Source: Utricularia gibba (lineage: Eukaryota; Streptophyta; Magnoliopsida; Lamiales; Lentibulariaceae). From it: a stretch of DNA of 64,000 bases. Shown in pieces: positions 52,455 through 64,000 of this stretch (position 1 is its first letter; each line of letters starts with the position of its first letter). Location: the NCBI GenBank assembly GCA_002189035.1, contig CM007991.1, positions 2,542,001 to 2,606,000 on the forward strand. The letters run 5' to 3'. The notes below the pieces were generated by a model. The model was given only the letters and a program-made list of their open reading frames with translations. It ran no database searches and was not told the origin of the DNA. The translations under genes were made by a program, and so were the position numbers.

Positions 52455-52934
52455 TTGGTTTCAATCTATTCATGATTTCTCATCCACACGCTCAGATAAA
52501 ACACTACCATCATGGTTCATCTAGAGACTGCATACATGATGCTGAAAACTCCATGCACGAAAAAATACCTTTGTGATTGAGAGTCGCATGCAACCATTAA
52601 CCCGTTGCATTTTTTTAGGTTCACTGTTACCAGATCGCCTAGTGAGATGATTGGGCAGGCATTTGATCCTCTGGTATATTCCTTCTAAACTCGTTCAATT
52701 TAATTGCTCAGCTTTTCAGCGTTCTTTGTGTTTATTGCTAGACTTTTTTGTGGGTTTTTGTGCATTTTATGGGACAGCAAGGGTTGACTATTCGCTTTTA
52801 ATAACTCCTCTGGCACTTCTCTCCATCTCCCCATTCCACCACTCACCTTACAACCACCCCCCCCCCCCCCCCCCCTTCTTCTCCAGGACCAAATCCTTGG
52901 CTCCGTTTGACCAGAAATCAGCTCAGAAGGAAGC
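52455..52934. other. Spacer TAD1 / GT90
   Basis: About 480 bp containing the TAD1 3' UTR and the GT90 promoter and leader, including the C-run described separately. Confidence 0.4.
52857..52875. repeat. Poly(C) run of 19
   Basis: An uninterrupted run of C (19 by my count), 60 bp upstream of the GT90 start, inside CT-rich leader-like sequence. Homopolymers this long are rare in plant DNA; exact length is unreliable in most sequencing methods. Confidence 0.9.
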
Positions 52935-55454
52935 ATGAGAGGGGGCGAGGAGAAGCTGATGAGAGTGTTCTGGATGCGGCCTGCCTATGAACAACGACAA
53001 TCGAGGATTCAGAAATGGTTGGGCGCAATGAAGAGTGGTGTATTGGGATCATACTCACCACTGGCTGCTGTTCTTGCTCTCTTGCTGATTCTCTTCCTCT
53101 GCACGGATGGATGGCGGATTCATCTTGTGAGTCCTCCTTTTGGTTTTCAAAGTCTTTTGGATAGCTCCTGCGTTGGGTCTACCGCCTGTCTGTTTTCTCT
53201 GATTCATTCAACATGCTCTCACCGCACCAACCAGAACAGAACCAGTCAGTCCCTCCTCGTACCATTCCGTTGTCCTGCCCTGCCCGTCGTGTACCTGGGA
53301 AAACTATTTTTAATGAAATTAAACATATGAGGAATTATTGAACTAGCCATTTGGATCTATGCATTATAATTTTATCCTAAGAGTTTATAGTTTAAGTTTA
53401 TATGAGCAAAATTATTGTTGTGACAACTACCTGAACATATATGACCCTAGCTGGGTTTTTTTTTTTTTTTAAATGTTGAATTAGATTCTGGGTAATCAAA
53501 TATTTTATGATTATTTTAATTGATTGGTATTTGGTGACTCATTATTTTTTTTTTAAATGTGAATGAATTAGATTCTGGGTAATCAAATATTCGATAATTA
53601 TTTTAATTGATTGGGTATTTGGTGACTCATTTGCTATTTTTTTTTAATTTTTTTATCCTTCTTCACAGGAGGCAAGCCACAGACTCCAAGTCATCCCGGG
53701 AACGGGACCCATTGCCCATGAAACCCCCTTGAACTGCGCCGCATGGAATCGCAACAGCACCTGTCCAAGGAACTACCCGCGAACTCGCGACTCAGCTTCC
53801 TCGGTGGCGGCTCCGATCTGTCCCGAATACTTTCGATGGATCCACGAAGATCTGAGGCACTGGAAGCCCACCGGGATCTCGAAAGAAATAGTGGACAAGG
53901 CGGCGGCCACGGCGCATTTTCGGCTGACTATTGTGGATGGAAACATTTACGTGGAGAAGTTCCGTGAGTCGATTCAGACACGGGCTTTGATCACGATTTG
54001 GGGGATTGTGCAGCTGTCGAGGCGGTACCCTGGGAAATTGCCTAATTTGGAATTGGTATTTGACTGTGGCGATCGACCTGTGATTCCGGCGAAGAACTTT
54101 CCGCCGGGATCTTCCGCGCCGCCGCTCTTCCGGTACTGTTCCGATTTGCGGAGCCTCGATATCGTCTTCCCTGATTGGTCCTTCTGGGGCTGGTACTGTA
54201 TTCTCTTAAAGCTCCATATTTTTTCTACAATTGCAAGTGAGCCACTTAACATTCTTATGGCGTAAAATCGAGATTATAAGGAATCCAGTGCTTTAGAATA
54301 AGCACGGTGACATTTCATTAAAATCCTTGCTGAACAAAATATGTGTTTTGGTGTCCAGGGCAGAGATAAACATTGAACCATGGAGACTCATCCTGAAAGA
54401 AATCAAGAAGGGCAACGAGAGAACGAAATGGGAGGACCGAGTGCCATATGCCTATTGGAGGGGGAATCCCAATGTCAGTCCATGGAGGGGTGATCTTATG
54501 AAGTGCAATGCTACTCCTCAATACGACTGGAATGCTCGTCTCTACGTTCAAGTTAGTTGATCCAGATCAATACAAGTTTCATTCATTTTTGCGGATTACA
54601 CAAGGTGCAGCCTTTTTGAATCCAGGATTGGCTTGAAGAGTCTCGTTCCGGTTTCAAGCAATCAAGTCTTGGCGAACAATGCACTCATAGGTCTGGAACT
54701 CCCATTCACAGGATTGATACACATTTATCACTGATGTTTACCATTATACCAATGTCGTCATGGGGGAAGGTTTTTCTAATATCATTTTGTTGTGCATGTG
54801 TTGCCACAGGTACAAGATTTATATTGAAGGATATGGTTGGTCTGTGAGTGAGAAGTACATTCTTGCTTGCGACTCTCCGACATTGTTGATGACTCCTCGT
54901 TGGCACGATTTCTTCATCAGAGCGTTGATGCCTCAGCGCCATTATTGGCCGGTTAGGGAGAATGACAAATGCAGGTCTCTGAAATTCGCTGTTGAATGGG
55001 GAAACAATCACACACAGAAGGTGAGTTTTGTTGTGATAATTGAATGATAAGATTAAGACTTTGAAAGTTAGTTTTGGTTTGTTGGTTTTAGGCCAAGGAA
55101 ATTGGGGAAGCAGGGAGCAGGTTCATCCATGAAGAACTTAGAATGGAGTACGTGTATGACTACATGTATCATCTGTTGAACGAGTACGCGAAGCTTTTGA
55201 AATACAAACCAATGATTCCCACGAAGGGTGCCCAGGTCTGTGCCGAATCTCTGGCTTGCTCAGCTGTTGGAACTCAGAGGAAGTTCATGGAGGAGTCGAT
55301 GGAGAAGTTGGCCAGCGATTTGCTTCCTTGCAAGATGCCTCCGCCTTTCGACCCCCAGGAACGTGTGGCTTTAATGAATGAAAGAATGGAAGCAACTAGA
55401 AAAGTGGAAGCATGGGAAAGCGAATACTGGGGAAACAAGAAAATGAGCCAGTAA
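52935..55454 (+). CDS. GT90 O-glucosyltransferase, rumi-like (DUF821)
   Basis: Type II membrane glycosyltransferase of CAZy family GT90, similar to animal POGLUT1/rumi and fungal CAP10. Six exons: 52935-53126, 53669-54192, 54359-54551, 54626-54690, 54810-55020, 55092-55454. They total 1548 nt, 515 residues. A cytosolic tail precedes a helix (about 41-58, SPLAAVLALLLILFLC), then the luminal domain. Family blocks are CPEYFRWIHEDLRHWKPTGI, PNLELVFDCGDRPV, YAYWRGNPNVSPWRGDLMKC, YKIYIEGYGWSVSEKYILAC and MEYVYDYMYHLLNEYAKL. In plants GT90 acceptors are mostly unknown, with wall polysaccharides or arabinogalactans suggested. Golgi location is inferred from topology. Confidence 0.93.
53471..53632. 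repeat. Tandem duplication inside GT90 intron 1
   Basis: Two diverged copies of a 70-80 bp unit (53471-53543 and 53555-53632), each preceded by an oligo-T tract. Both contain TTAGATTCTGGGTAATCAAA and end TTTGGTGACTCATT. Differences include TTTTATG versus TTCGATA. A local duplication, non-coding. Confidence 0.85.
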
Positions 55455-55578
55455 AAGCACTTTTGAGATCCACACAACACCTTGGTACATCGACAGTCGC
55501 AGTAAATGAATAAGAGAATACTTGGAATGTATCCAGGTTCCAGTAATCAAATCTCAATAACTTAGCTGATGAGGAACT

Positions 55579-56160
55579 TCAGAATGCTCCGGCTTTGAGG
55601 ATATCCCAGGCCCAGCTCATCTCACTCGGATCAGTTTCCTGGGGTTCGGCCTGAACCCCATCCAACTCTCTTGAACTTGCGCACAGCATCTTGGTTCTCA
55701 CCTTTTCTGTGTCCGGTGACCCGAAATCAGCAAATCGCTCGAAATGTTCATTGGAAATTTACGTATAGTCCTGATCTCAGTAGTTCATTTTTCACAGGAT
55801 TCTTTCGATTTCTTGAATTTAAAGTTACCAAGCATTGAAGAAGATCCTACTCTTCTGGCAGCTGAAAACAACATATCAGTATTCATCATCGGTCATAGTA
55901 TTGGTGAGAATCATCATAGGTTTCAGCCCCTGTCCTTCAACAACCGCTGTGCTCACGTTTTCATAGATCAGTGAACTCTGTAATTCCTTCTAGTCTTCAG
56001 CCCCGAGAATGCGAGTTTGCGTTCATCCCTCGCGGCGATCCTGGATACCGCATTCGCCTACTACTTTTCATCGCACAAGCCGAGAGTAACAGCTCAAAAG
56101 TGAATGAAACTTTCACAAGAATGCCTCCACCCTTCCCACGAAAATCGTTAAGCTTCACGA
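55579..56160 (-). other. Unassigned coding-like sequence
   Basis: On the minus strand, a frame ending in TGA at 55579-55581 reads protein-like for about 59 codons ([18 protein letters not shown], then [16 protein letters not shown]). It has no ATG at its left end, as a last exon would. Upstream on the same strand are other short open stretches, for example ENVSTAVVEGQGLKPMMIL near 55870-55955. I cannot join them into a credible gene, and I do not recognise the protein. The + strand also has a 140-codon open frame (55971-56393) without a good start. It could be a small unrecognised gene, a pseudogene remnant, or promoter and 3' UTR sequence of its neighbours. Confidence 0.3.
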
Positions 56161-56215
56161 AACACGACCAGAGGAATAGAACTTCGTGGCATCATGCGAG
56201 AGGGATGGGAAGGAG

Positions 56216-58738
56216 ATGCTTCTCGCTACCACCACGTCCTTTTCTCCTCCTCGGAAGAGTCGATCTGGTTGGGAGGGTGAAAATTCAAAGCGGAAGAAGG
56301 CATTTTCCGAAGGGGGATGCACTTTTTTGGAGGGAAATCGAAGGTGCATATGTATCTTCCCGTGCAAGCTACAACAACCAGTTCGCGTCCTGAAGCTCAA
56401 CCCTATTTATGTTGGTAAAAAAAAAACGATATTTTCGAACTTTTTTGTCAAGTGTCTGATATTTTAATTAATTTTAAAACGTCGTTTAGGAAGAGTGGAA
56501 AACAAATACTCAGTTACCTTTCGCGGAGCTGTTCAAAGCAGATTGATTCGAAGTGAGGTTAATGAAATGGCTAGTGGTGATCATGTTGCCACCGCTCTTC
56601 AAAAAGCTTCTTTGCCTGAGACTGAAGCGGAGACCGGGACCATGACTATCCCACAAGGTGCGCTGGCGTTTCGTTTCTATTTCTAATTTTTTTTTACTGC
56701 TAGAAGAGGGGAAAAAGGAACCGAGTCGAAAAATGATCTTTTTTTGACAGAGATTTACCCTGAGAAGATCCTCATGCAATCAGTGATGACGGAAATGTGA
56801 CTCCTTTTTTTTTAAAGATTCGTTTCCTGGGATATTTTGTATTTGCATGCTTAAGGATGAAATTGTTGACGTGTAGTTTCCTTTTTTGCGCCAAAGGAAA
56901 CACTTTCTTTGTGAGATGGCGTTTTCGAGTGTTGTGAAGCAACAAGCAGTAGGAATTGTACAGCATAGGGTCCGGGATGCTTCTGATGAGATCCGTTTCT
57001 ACTGTTTTTCTCTAGTAATTATTTAAGTTCGTTGTAATCTGGAGAGGTCGTTGAGAGCTGTGCTGATTTTATTGTACAGCATATGTATCTTGAATTGCTG
57101 ATCTGTGTTTTGGAGTGAGATGAGATGAAAGACTTATTTGCATAGAATTGCTGATCACCTTTCCATAGCGTATATTTGAAGTTTTACAGACGCATCTATT
57201 GAATGGGTCTAGGTGCAGCACCAGTCTTGATATTTGTCTCATGCCCTTTAATCAGTAACTTCAGCATATTTCTTTTTTGTAGGTTTCTCTGGTTTTCATT
57301 CCTGGGAAAAAAAATACCATCCGCTGTACTTTGCCTATTTTGGAGATAACACAAAAAGAGAAGCTGAGGTATCACTGCAATGTGAAGGTATTTTCACAAT
57401 ATTTCGCGCAAACACACCCGCGCACATTCACACACTTGTTTTTCCTACCATTATTTGAACAGACATCGTGTAGATGTCATCTGTTTTGCGTGAGAAGTCT
57501 TATGCTCGCGACACTTTGAGGTTCCATTAGGGCTGACTGATGCGGGGATTACTCAGAACGCTGGAAAGGGTTGTAAATTTGGGAACAAACGTAGATCAAA
57601 GGATAATGAAGTTGAATCCGAATGTGCCCTTGGTTCCAGAAGAGTGTCCCGAAGCAGCAGAGGAATTGGGGAATCGGGAAAAATGGACTCCAAAAAATTT
57701 GAGTTTCTCATTGAGTAAGAAGTGCCATGGTGGTACATTTCTTATTCCTAATCATTTATCATCCTTAATCATCTCTAAATGCTGTAGGAAACTGCAGGAG
57801 AGGTTTCCCAAAGAACAAACCAAGGACTTCGCTTTTTTTGATTCGCTATGGTTTTCCTTTTACATAAAGGGACGTCTTAAAGCAAAGGTTTTAGATTGGA
57901 TCAAGAAGAAAGACATATTTTCAAAGACATATGTTTTTGTTCCAATAGTAGTATGGTATAGCAAACATCGTCATTCCACTGCTTTATGAGTTTAGTTGTT
58001 TGGTGAAGGTTCCATCTAGCCTCAATTGTGTACATTGCCTTTTTACCAGGGGTCACTGGTCTCTTTTGATCCTTTGCAACTTTGGACTGAGGCAAAGTGC
58101 AAATAAGACAAATCGATGCATGTTGCTGTTAGATTCACTGCATAGTCCCAACCTGGAGCGGCTAAAATCTAGCATCAGAAGGTATTTTCTTCTGAACAAG
58201 TTTTTCCCATTTGTTTTATCCATGAATACTAGTAGCTTTCAAGTGTTAGGTAAACGCCAACACTCTATTCCTCGTGTACTTAACCTTCATACAGATTCAT
58301 ATTTGACATCTTCCAATCCGAAAACCGCAAGGATGAGCAGGATCACATCAGAAGAATCCCTCTTCTTGTTCCCAAGGTCACTGCCTGCACCTGCTTGTCT
58401 CCCGTGCCTTTCTTGCGTTCACTGTGTTGCAGCTCATGTAAACACACGATTTCAGGTACCACAGCAGAAAAGTAGTACGGAGTGTGGGATTTTTGTTCTC
58501 CACTACGTGAATCTGTTTTTGCAGAGCGCACCGGACACATTTACTTATGAAGGCTATCCTTACTTCGTGAGTTTCTTCTTCACATTCATCTCCCTTGTTA
58601 TAACAACACAGAATGGATGATTTGTTTCTGAGCATTCCCATTTTTTAGATGAAGCAGGACTGGTTCACGTACCACGAATTCGAATGCTTTGCACAAGATC
58701 TTAGAGCCTATGATCTGGAGTATGACCCTTCAACTTAA
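56216..58738 (+). CDS. ULP1-type SUMO protease (C48 cysteine peptidase)
   Basis: C48-family protease that processes or removes SUMO. Exons 56216-56414, 56490-56657, 57531-57714, 57788-57955, 58050-58181, 58295-58376, 58456-58566 and 58649-58738 total 1134 nt, 377 residues in phase. The C-terminal catalytic domain is clear: DFAFFDSLWFSFYIKGR, catalytic His in GHWSLLIL (about 242), Asp in CMLLLDSLHSP (about 268), and Cys in TECGIFVLHYVNLF (about 321), ending YDLEYDPST. The N-terminal third is basic and Ser-rich without a recognised domain. Exons 1-2 are the weakest part: the start could instead be in exon 2 (MASGDHVATALQK), leaving exon 1 as leader. It is of the short ULP type rather than the large ESD4 type. 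Confidence 0.82.
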
Positions 58739-59200
58739 GGCCCTTGGCTCACTCTCGTGTATCCCATCGACAGCTAGAAAGTGGCTAAAGAATGTGTATT
58801 TTAAATAATACAAATCTTTTTTAGGAATATTTTATTATGTTTTAAGTTGAGTTTTTAATTATAAATTATTAAAATAAATATTTTCAACCGGGGGCCATTG
58901 CCGAGATAGGTATGGGTTGCTAAATTGGGCCAGTTTTCAGGATTGGATCTAAACCGCTTTCTAATTATTCCCGTCTTTTGGCCCTAAATATCTTCGGCAG
59001 GCAACCGAAATATACCGTCGTAATTTTTCCGTCTCTTACGCCGGCCGTTTTACTGCGACGGCGACAAGTTTTTTTGCTTAGCGGCAGGTGCGTGTTTCAC
59101 TTCGGCGGCGATACGTATTCATGTGGCTATCTGCTGTTGTGGAATTATCGTTTTGATTACGTTCCCACTGTTTTCCTGCTTTCATGGTTTAGTTGCAAAG
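58739..59200. other. Spacer ULP1-type protease / unknown gene
   Basis: About 460 bp with the protease 3' UTR and the promoter of the next gene. AT-rich to about 58880; no gene recognised. Confidence 0.4.
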
Positions 59201-61989
59201 ATGGAGAGTTTTGATGGACTGGAGTTGTATAAACATGATTTACAAGCTGTGACATCTCAAATTAAGAAGCAGGAGTCTCTGCTGAGACTCAAACGCAGGT
59301 AAGGCTCCCTCGTTTTGCCTAGTGTTTCTTTGTTTGAACCTAGTATTTGGTGATAGTGGATCCCTGCAATTTTTTATCAAGTATTTATGAAGCAAACTGG
59401 CAGGTGGTTGATGAATTTGCCCTTATCTGTGAATGAGCAACATGCGGTTGAGGAAATGCTTCCTGGTAACGATAAGTATGTAAGGATTTCTCTTGTCATA
59501 TGTAATGTGCATTACGCAAAAGTGAAGTTGGTCATGAAAACTGGCTAAGTGGATTCTTTTAGGAAGTTTATGGATGCAGTAATGGAAATGCCATCGCTTT
59601 GTACATTTAAAATATTTCATGAAACTACTTAAAGTATTTCCTGTAGTCAGTGTTTATTTATTTTTTTTCGAAACCTGTAGTAATCTACGTGTAATGGTAC
59701 TGTGTTTTGATGGTTGCCGGTTTCTTCATCCTTCTGCTTTGCAGGATGCTGCCGGAGTCATTTATCTGGAACGATGATGTGAGTATACTGTACAATTTCA
59801 TCTTTAATCCTTATGCAATTACAATACATGTGTAGTAATTACTTACTGTAAACTGTTACATGGAATCTCGTCTCCTTTGAGTTATACAATATCAGTGTGA
59901 GTCTCTACGAATCTCTAGATGCTCTTATATTTATGATTGTTTCATGCCTTCTTTATAAACCTTTTGCAGTTATGCTATGAAGATGTCCGAACATGCATTG
60001 AAAAGGCATTTAGAGTATATCATAATGAGAACCAACATGACATCCTTGAAGAGGATCTACAAACTTTAATATTGGGGAAGGGTTATCGAAATATATTCTC
60101 CTTGTTGGACAATATGAACAGTGAAAGTTTGTGTTCATTTCTTGAGCTACTGACTGGAGCGCCTTCCAACATTAAGGGCCTAACTGGAAAAACTAGGAAG
60201 ACAGTTAAGGAATTTCTGTCAAAACTTATTGCTGATGATAGCGATGTTTCCAGGGAGAAGGTGAAAAAACTACTTCAAATATTGAAGGATGAAAATAATT
60301 TAGAGGATATCCAGGTTTCGAATTTAGCTACATCTGTAGAATACCACGTTGCCACTCAGACTGTAATAAAGGTACTGAAAAAACTCAATCTCCGTGCTTT
60401 ACGTGCAATGAAAAGGAAGCTGCAAGGGGTTAAGGGGTACATCCCATCTTTGAATCCCCAAACTAGTGGGATGGCACGTAGTATGTTAGTTCGCCAAGTG
60501 AAAAATTTGCTTGTGAAGATGCAATCTGACATTGATAAAGTCAGTGAAAATAAAGAAAGATTGGCTGATGCATTTGGTGTTGCTAGCCTAGCTTTAAAGC
60601 TGATGAATCATCCTGGATTACATGAGTTCAGAAAAATCTCACCTGAAACTGAAGCATTTCAGACTGAGATCTTAAAGGTAATTGCTCTCCTCAATGAAAG
60701 AAATAGAATAAGTCTGGGAGAACTGCATCACGTGCAGCTTTTGCTTGATGCTAAGCCAGTACCCATTAGGAGGCTACGCAGTGCAGTTCGAAATTTATTG
60801 ACAGAATATCTTTTTGAGTGCAATTTTTTGTATGAAATTCCTAGTTATGTGAAGGACATTGTTGAGATTATTAACCGCTGTCAGATTCCCGTACGCCGAA
60901 AAAAGTCTGTGCTTCAACCTGGTCATTCTTGTCCAGATGCGATCAGGGATGTAATGCAGAAAGAGATCGAATGTGTTCTAACTGTCAGTGCACAAGCAAA
61001 TCAAGTCATCTTAGACTTGTTACCAGATCTTGAAGTTGATGCACAATTTGCTCTTGCATATATGGATGAATCTGAAGAGAGTGATGGTTTGTACACATCT
61101 GATGATGAAATAAATGGCAGTTTATGGCCATGTGAATCACACCCTGCTGATTCATTTGGTCAACCAGAGAGTATTGGCGACATGAACCCTTCAATTTTGT
61201 CTTCAAGGTCTTCGTGGAGAGTCGGAGTTGGCAATAATCCTCTTCCATCACGTAGTGAAAGGAGTTTAAATATGCCTCTTGAGCTCCCCTCGGTCTATGA
61301 ATTAAGTTCAGTTGAAGTGCGTGGTTCAGGCTTGTGCAAGGCACCAAGAGTAGCAAATGGGGCACACCCAACAGAGGGGATAAGATTGTCTGCCTCAGAA
61401 TTTCCCAAATTAAGTAATTTAGAAACAACATCTCTCCCTACGACCAAAGGCCAGGGTGACCCTATGGAACAGATAGATTTTACTCATGAGAAAGAGAGCA
61501 CTTCTAATCGGTACCTGGAGTTTCAACATGCATGCAACAGCACGAGTATGGTAGCATATAATTTTGTTGGTCTGGTTTTAGACAGACTAGCATATTCACA
61601 CGGCATAGAAATCTCGCAAAAAAATAGATTGTACCTAGGTGCTTCTGTGTCTCCAAATAATGAAGGTAAGGTATAACAAGCATTTGCTTTTCTCTTTTTC
61701 TCTTTTTTACGTTTTTATGAAAATCTGAAATAAGATAGATTTCAGGGTGAGACTAATATTTTTCTCTTTATCTGGGAAAATGTATCATATATTTATCCTG
61801 CCTATGAGTATTTTGTGAAGCAAGTGATAATGGATACCCCGTTGTTTGTTTCAGTTTTGCAAGGCTTTTCTCTTTGTTTTCTTTTTTTTTTTTCTATTTT
61901 ATCTTCACCTGATTTTGGATACAGGATTTCAGAATCCACCATCGGAATCAGCCTTGCAAGAAATCTGGAGAAGTTTGGCTCGTCAATGA
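59201..61989 (+). CDS. Large helical protein of unknown function
   Basis: Not recognised. Five exons (59201-59298, 59404-59475, 59745-59778, 59970-61665, 61925-61989) total 1965 nt, 654 residues in phase from MESFDGLELYKHDLQ. Exon 4 alone carries 565 codons. Residues 1-430 look almost entirely alpha-helical, Leu/Lys/Glu-rich and without transmembrane segments, possibly repeat-like (NLRALRAMKRKLQ, RRLRSAVRNLLTEYLFEC, DAIRDVMQKEIECVLTVS). An acidic stretch (YMDESEESDGLYTSDDE) follows near residue 435. The rest is Ser/Asn-rich, probably disordered, ending SALQEIWRSLARQ. Codon use and splice sites are normal, so the gene is real. Reading through the last donor would stop after two codons at 61676. 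Confidence 0.8.
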
Positions 61990-62508
61990 CACTCAACAGC
62001 CGAATGTGTGGCGAGGGTATGCTTTACACCCTACACCCAGTCATTTGACACAGGTTCGAGAGTTAGCTCTTGTGCAACCTAAGAACAGTGCATTTTATAG
62101 CTCTCGTCTAGCGGTCCATTATCTGATGATGTGTTTTCTTGAGTGGTGTCATAGCCATGGAATTGGATTATACAGAACATTGTTTAGTCTCACATCAACA
62201 TTCATCTGATATATTTGCATGATGTGTTTATGTGATGGAAAATGAAAAAAAAAAAAAAAAAAAAACCTCAGCTTCCTCTCAGTATGCTACATATGCAAAC
62301 AAAAATGAAAAGGGTACCCACCGAATCTTATATGTACAAGAAAAAGGATTTGACTATATAGCAACTACAACACTTGTTTTTGATCCACTAGGTTCCAACT
62401 CTCACCCACTGGGGAACAGAAGAAGCTTGTGAACTTCATCAGCATGATGCAGCGGCAGCCTCTTTATTCGAATCTACAAAGAATGGCAGATAGTGATTGA
62501 CATCGAGA
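61990..62508. other. Convergent 3' spacer with poly(A) tract
   Basis: About 520 bp between converging stops. A 21-base A run lies at 62245-62265. No flanking duplication marks it as a retro-insertion. Otherwise 3' UTR-like. Confidence 0.5.
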
Positions 62509-64000
62509 TTATTGTGATTGATGATGTTGAAGGATGTCTTCAATCAGTTCATAGAGAACGGTTTCCTGTATCTCAAAACCGATAGCTTGAACATCTTGTT
62601 GGGAGTTGATCCACTTTCCAGATGTTGCTATGTCCCTCTGAAGAATCTGATCCAGAGAGTTGTTTGCTGTCATTTGCTGAAAGAGATGCCATTCCACTTG
62701 CCTCCATATCTCATTCACAAGATCCACACAAGTTGGTATTGGCAATGATGGCATGTTTGCCGTGCACCATCCAAAGTGAAGGCCACAGACACTCTTTAAA
62801 GCTTCATTTGCGGAGTCGAAGAGGAGCCTTTGATCATGGCTTGCTCGTTTTGAAAACACCTCAACTTCATCATACAGAGATGAGTCTAGAATCGGTTGTG
62901 ATGAGAGCCGCTTGAGATGAAAGTCATCCCAGTTCATTCCTGAACCAAGCAACACTGCCTCCACATACTCGAATGGAGATTCCTCATCCTCCAGTGATAT
63001 GGGTGTATAACTTGCTGCTCCTTCATCACTCTGCTCTTCAAAATTAATGAGCTGGGGTTCGACATCCCTAGCTGAGATCCGCAAAATGCTTCAGAAAAAA
63101 CATTCATGCTACTTTTCATGTCATAAAATCTTTGCAGATGGGGTAACCTGGCTCAGATACGATGCTTGCAGCATCATCCATGAACAAGGGCTGAAGAACA
63201 GATACAGGACTTGGCTGCTCTAGTTTGTCAATGCCATGGTCAGAATCTTCCATTTCCCTGCTTACGGCTGAGCTTGACATCGGTGAACAACACCCACCAT
63301 CTTCTTCACATGAGTCCTGCAGATACATATGGTACAGAATAGGACAGCAGAAAATGTCAATTCCAGGAGTTTGAAGCTTCCATGCGAATTACACTCAAGT
63401 CATCAAAGGAAAGGAAATCTCACTGATTTGGGGCAGGTTGAGGACTCTGAACACTGAGAGAATCCAATTTCGAAGCCAATTGCAGTGGTGCTGGCTTCTC
63501 CTATATCTGCACCTATCAAGCATCATTTTTTTAGTTTCCCCACCTCTAATATTCTAGACGTCTTGACAAGAATATCCAAAGAGTGGAGCATTTACCTTCT
63601 GAAACCATGTCTTCCTGGTAAGTGGACTGAGTGAAGTTGTTCTGGTCTTCACAGGAGATACTAGAATCCATTTCATTGATTTTTATTTTGTCAAAATCAG
63701 CATTAGCATCATTAATGGATGCCTCCCTACTCATGCTCACACTTTGACCCATTGAACTTGAATGATTCTCCTGGTCTTCTTGTGAATGCCAATTTTCAGA
63801 AATGCGATTTTGAGATAACCGTGCTCCATCACATCCTCCAGGACTGGTGCAATTGGGACTTGAGTCAACATGATCAGAAAGCATCATGCGTAAAGACTTC
63901 GGCGCCTGACTGGTCATTGGATTCGAGTTTTCATCCGCATTCACCAGCATGTCAGAGATATGCTTCTTAGCCTCGACATAGATTTTACACTTCCCTCGTC
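62509..64000 (-). CDS. DUF4378 protein, TRM-like, 3' part only
   Basis: C-terminal part of a plant DUF4378 protein of the TON1-recruiting-motif (TRM) superfamily type, associated with cortical microtubules; the 5' end is beyond the window. Exons from the right: 63596->64000, 63424-63506, 63148-63316, 62509-63071, all phase-consistent. The first has the family-like segment EAKKHISDMLVNADENSNP. A PSPVSVLQPLF motif, seen in TRM proteins just before DUF4378, is in the third. The DUF4378 domain has SPFEYVEAVLLGSGMNWDDF, LFDSANEALKSVCG and the ending FEIQETVLYELIEDILQ. The exact TRM subgroup is not determined. Confidence 0.85.

Noticed and set aside
56752-56801. Possible last exon (EIYPEKILMQSVMTEM then stop) after TTTGACAG, giving a short protein from the first two exons of the SUMO protease
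   Set aside because: Splicing exon 2 instead to 57531 is also in phase and leads into the complete protease domain, so this is taken as intronic.
61006-61431. 141-codon minus-strand open frame inside the unknown protein gene
   Set aside because: Antisense shadow of the long exon 4; its translation is His/Leu/Ser-rich without any recognisable motif.
62245-62265. A21 tract as the tail of a retroposed gene
   Set aside because: No coding text precedes it on either strand and no flanking duplication was seen.

Overview
The window is nuclear DNA from a flowering plant, very probably a eudicot with a compact, gene-dense genome. The evidence is spliced genes with short GT-AG introns and plant-specific families: cuticle alkane synthesis CER1, sporopollenin polyketide synthase, HD-ZIP IV, plasmodesmal DUF26 proteins, QUA3 and group III shaggy kinase. 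I assign 23 protein genes in 64 kb, about one per 2.8 kb, and see no intact transposon, RNA gene, CRISPR array or bacterial-type operon. Exon borders were chosen by GT/AG sites, reading phase and family resemblance. In most genes the exon lengths sum to whole codons, which supports the models.

Left part (1-16.6 kb): ribosomal protein uL13 (-), a tandem pair of CER1 alkane-forming genes (-), an ADP-glucose phosphorylase / GalT-like gene (+), then mitochondrial heme O synthase COX10 (-) back to back with amino-acid transporter CAT9 (+), and a small P53/DNA-damage-regulated homologue (+).

Middle (17-32 kb): an anther-type polyketide synthase PKSA/LAP6 (-) divergent from a matrix metalloproteinase (+), a plastid fibrillin (+), a PDLP (+) meeting a DHHC palmitoyltransferase (-) tail to tail, a spastin-like AAA ATPase (-), an intronless receptor-like kinase (+) and a SOC1/TM3-like MADS-box gene (-). 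A 2.4 kb AT-rich spacer follows.

Right part (34.5-64 kb): an RS31-type splicing factor, QUA3, an ANL2-like HD-ZIP IV factor and a shaggy-like kinase (all +), a two-LIM protein (-), tRNA adenosine deaminase TAD1, a GT90 glycosyltransferase, a ULP1-type SUMO protease and a 654-residue protein I do not recognise (all +), and the 3' part of a DUF4378 gene (-) running off the end.

These genes do not form one pathway. Recurring themes are surface and wall biology (CER1 x2, PKSA, QUA3, ANL2-like factor, MMP, PDLP). The most useful global observation is that five otherwise intact genes are each broken by one or two missing bases inside a G or C run. This looks more like residual long-read homopolymer error than five pseudogenes. 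I found no convincing new multi-gene system. The best unknowns are the 654-residue protein and an unexplained coding-like patch near 55.6-56.2 kb.
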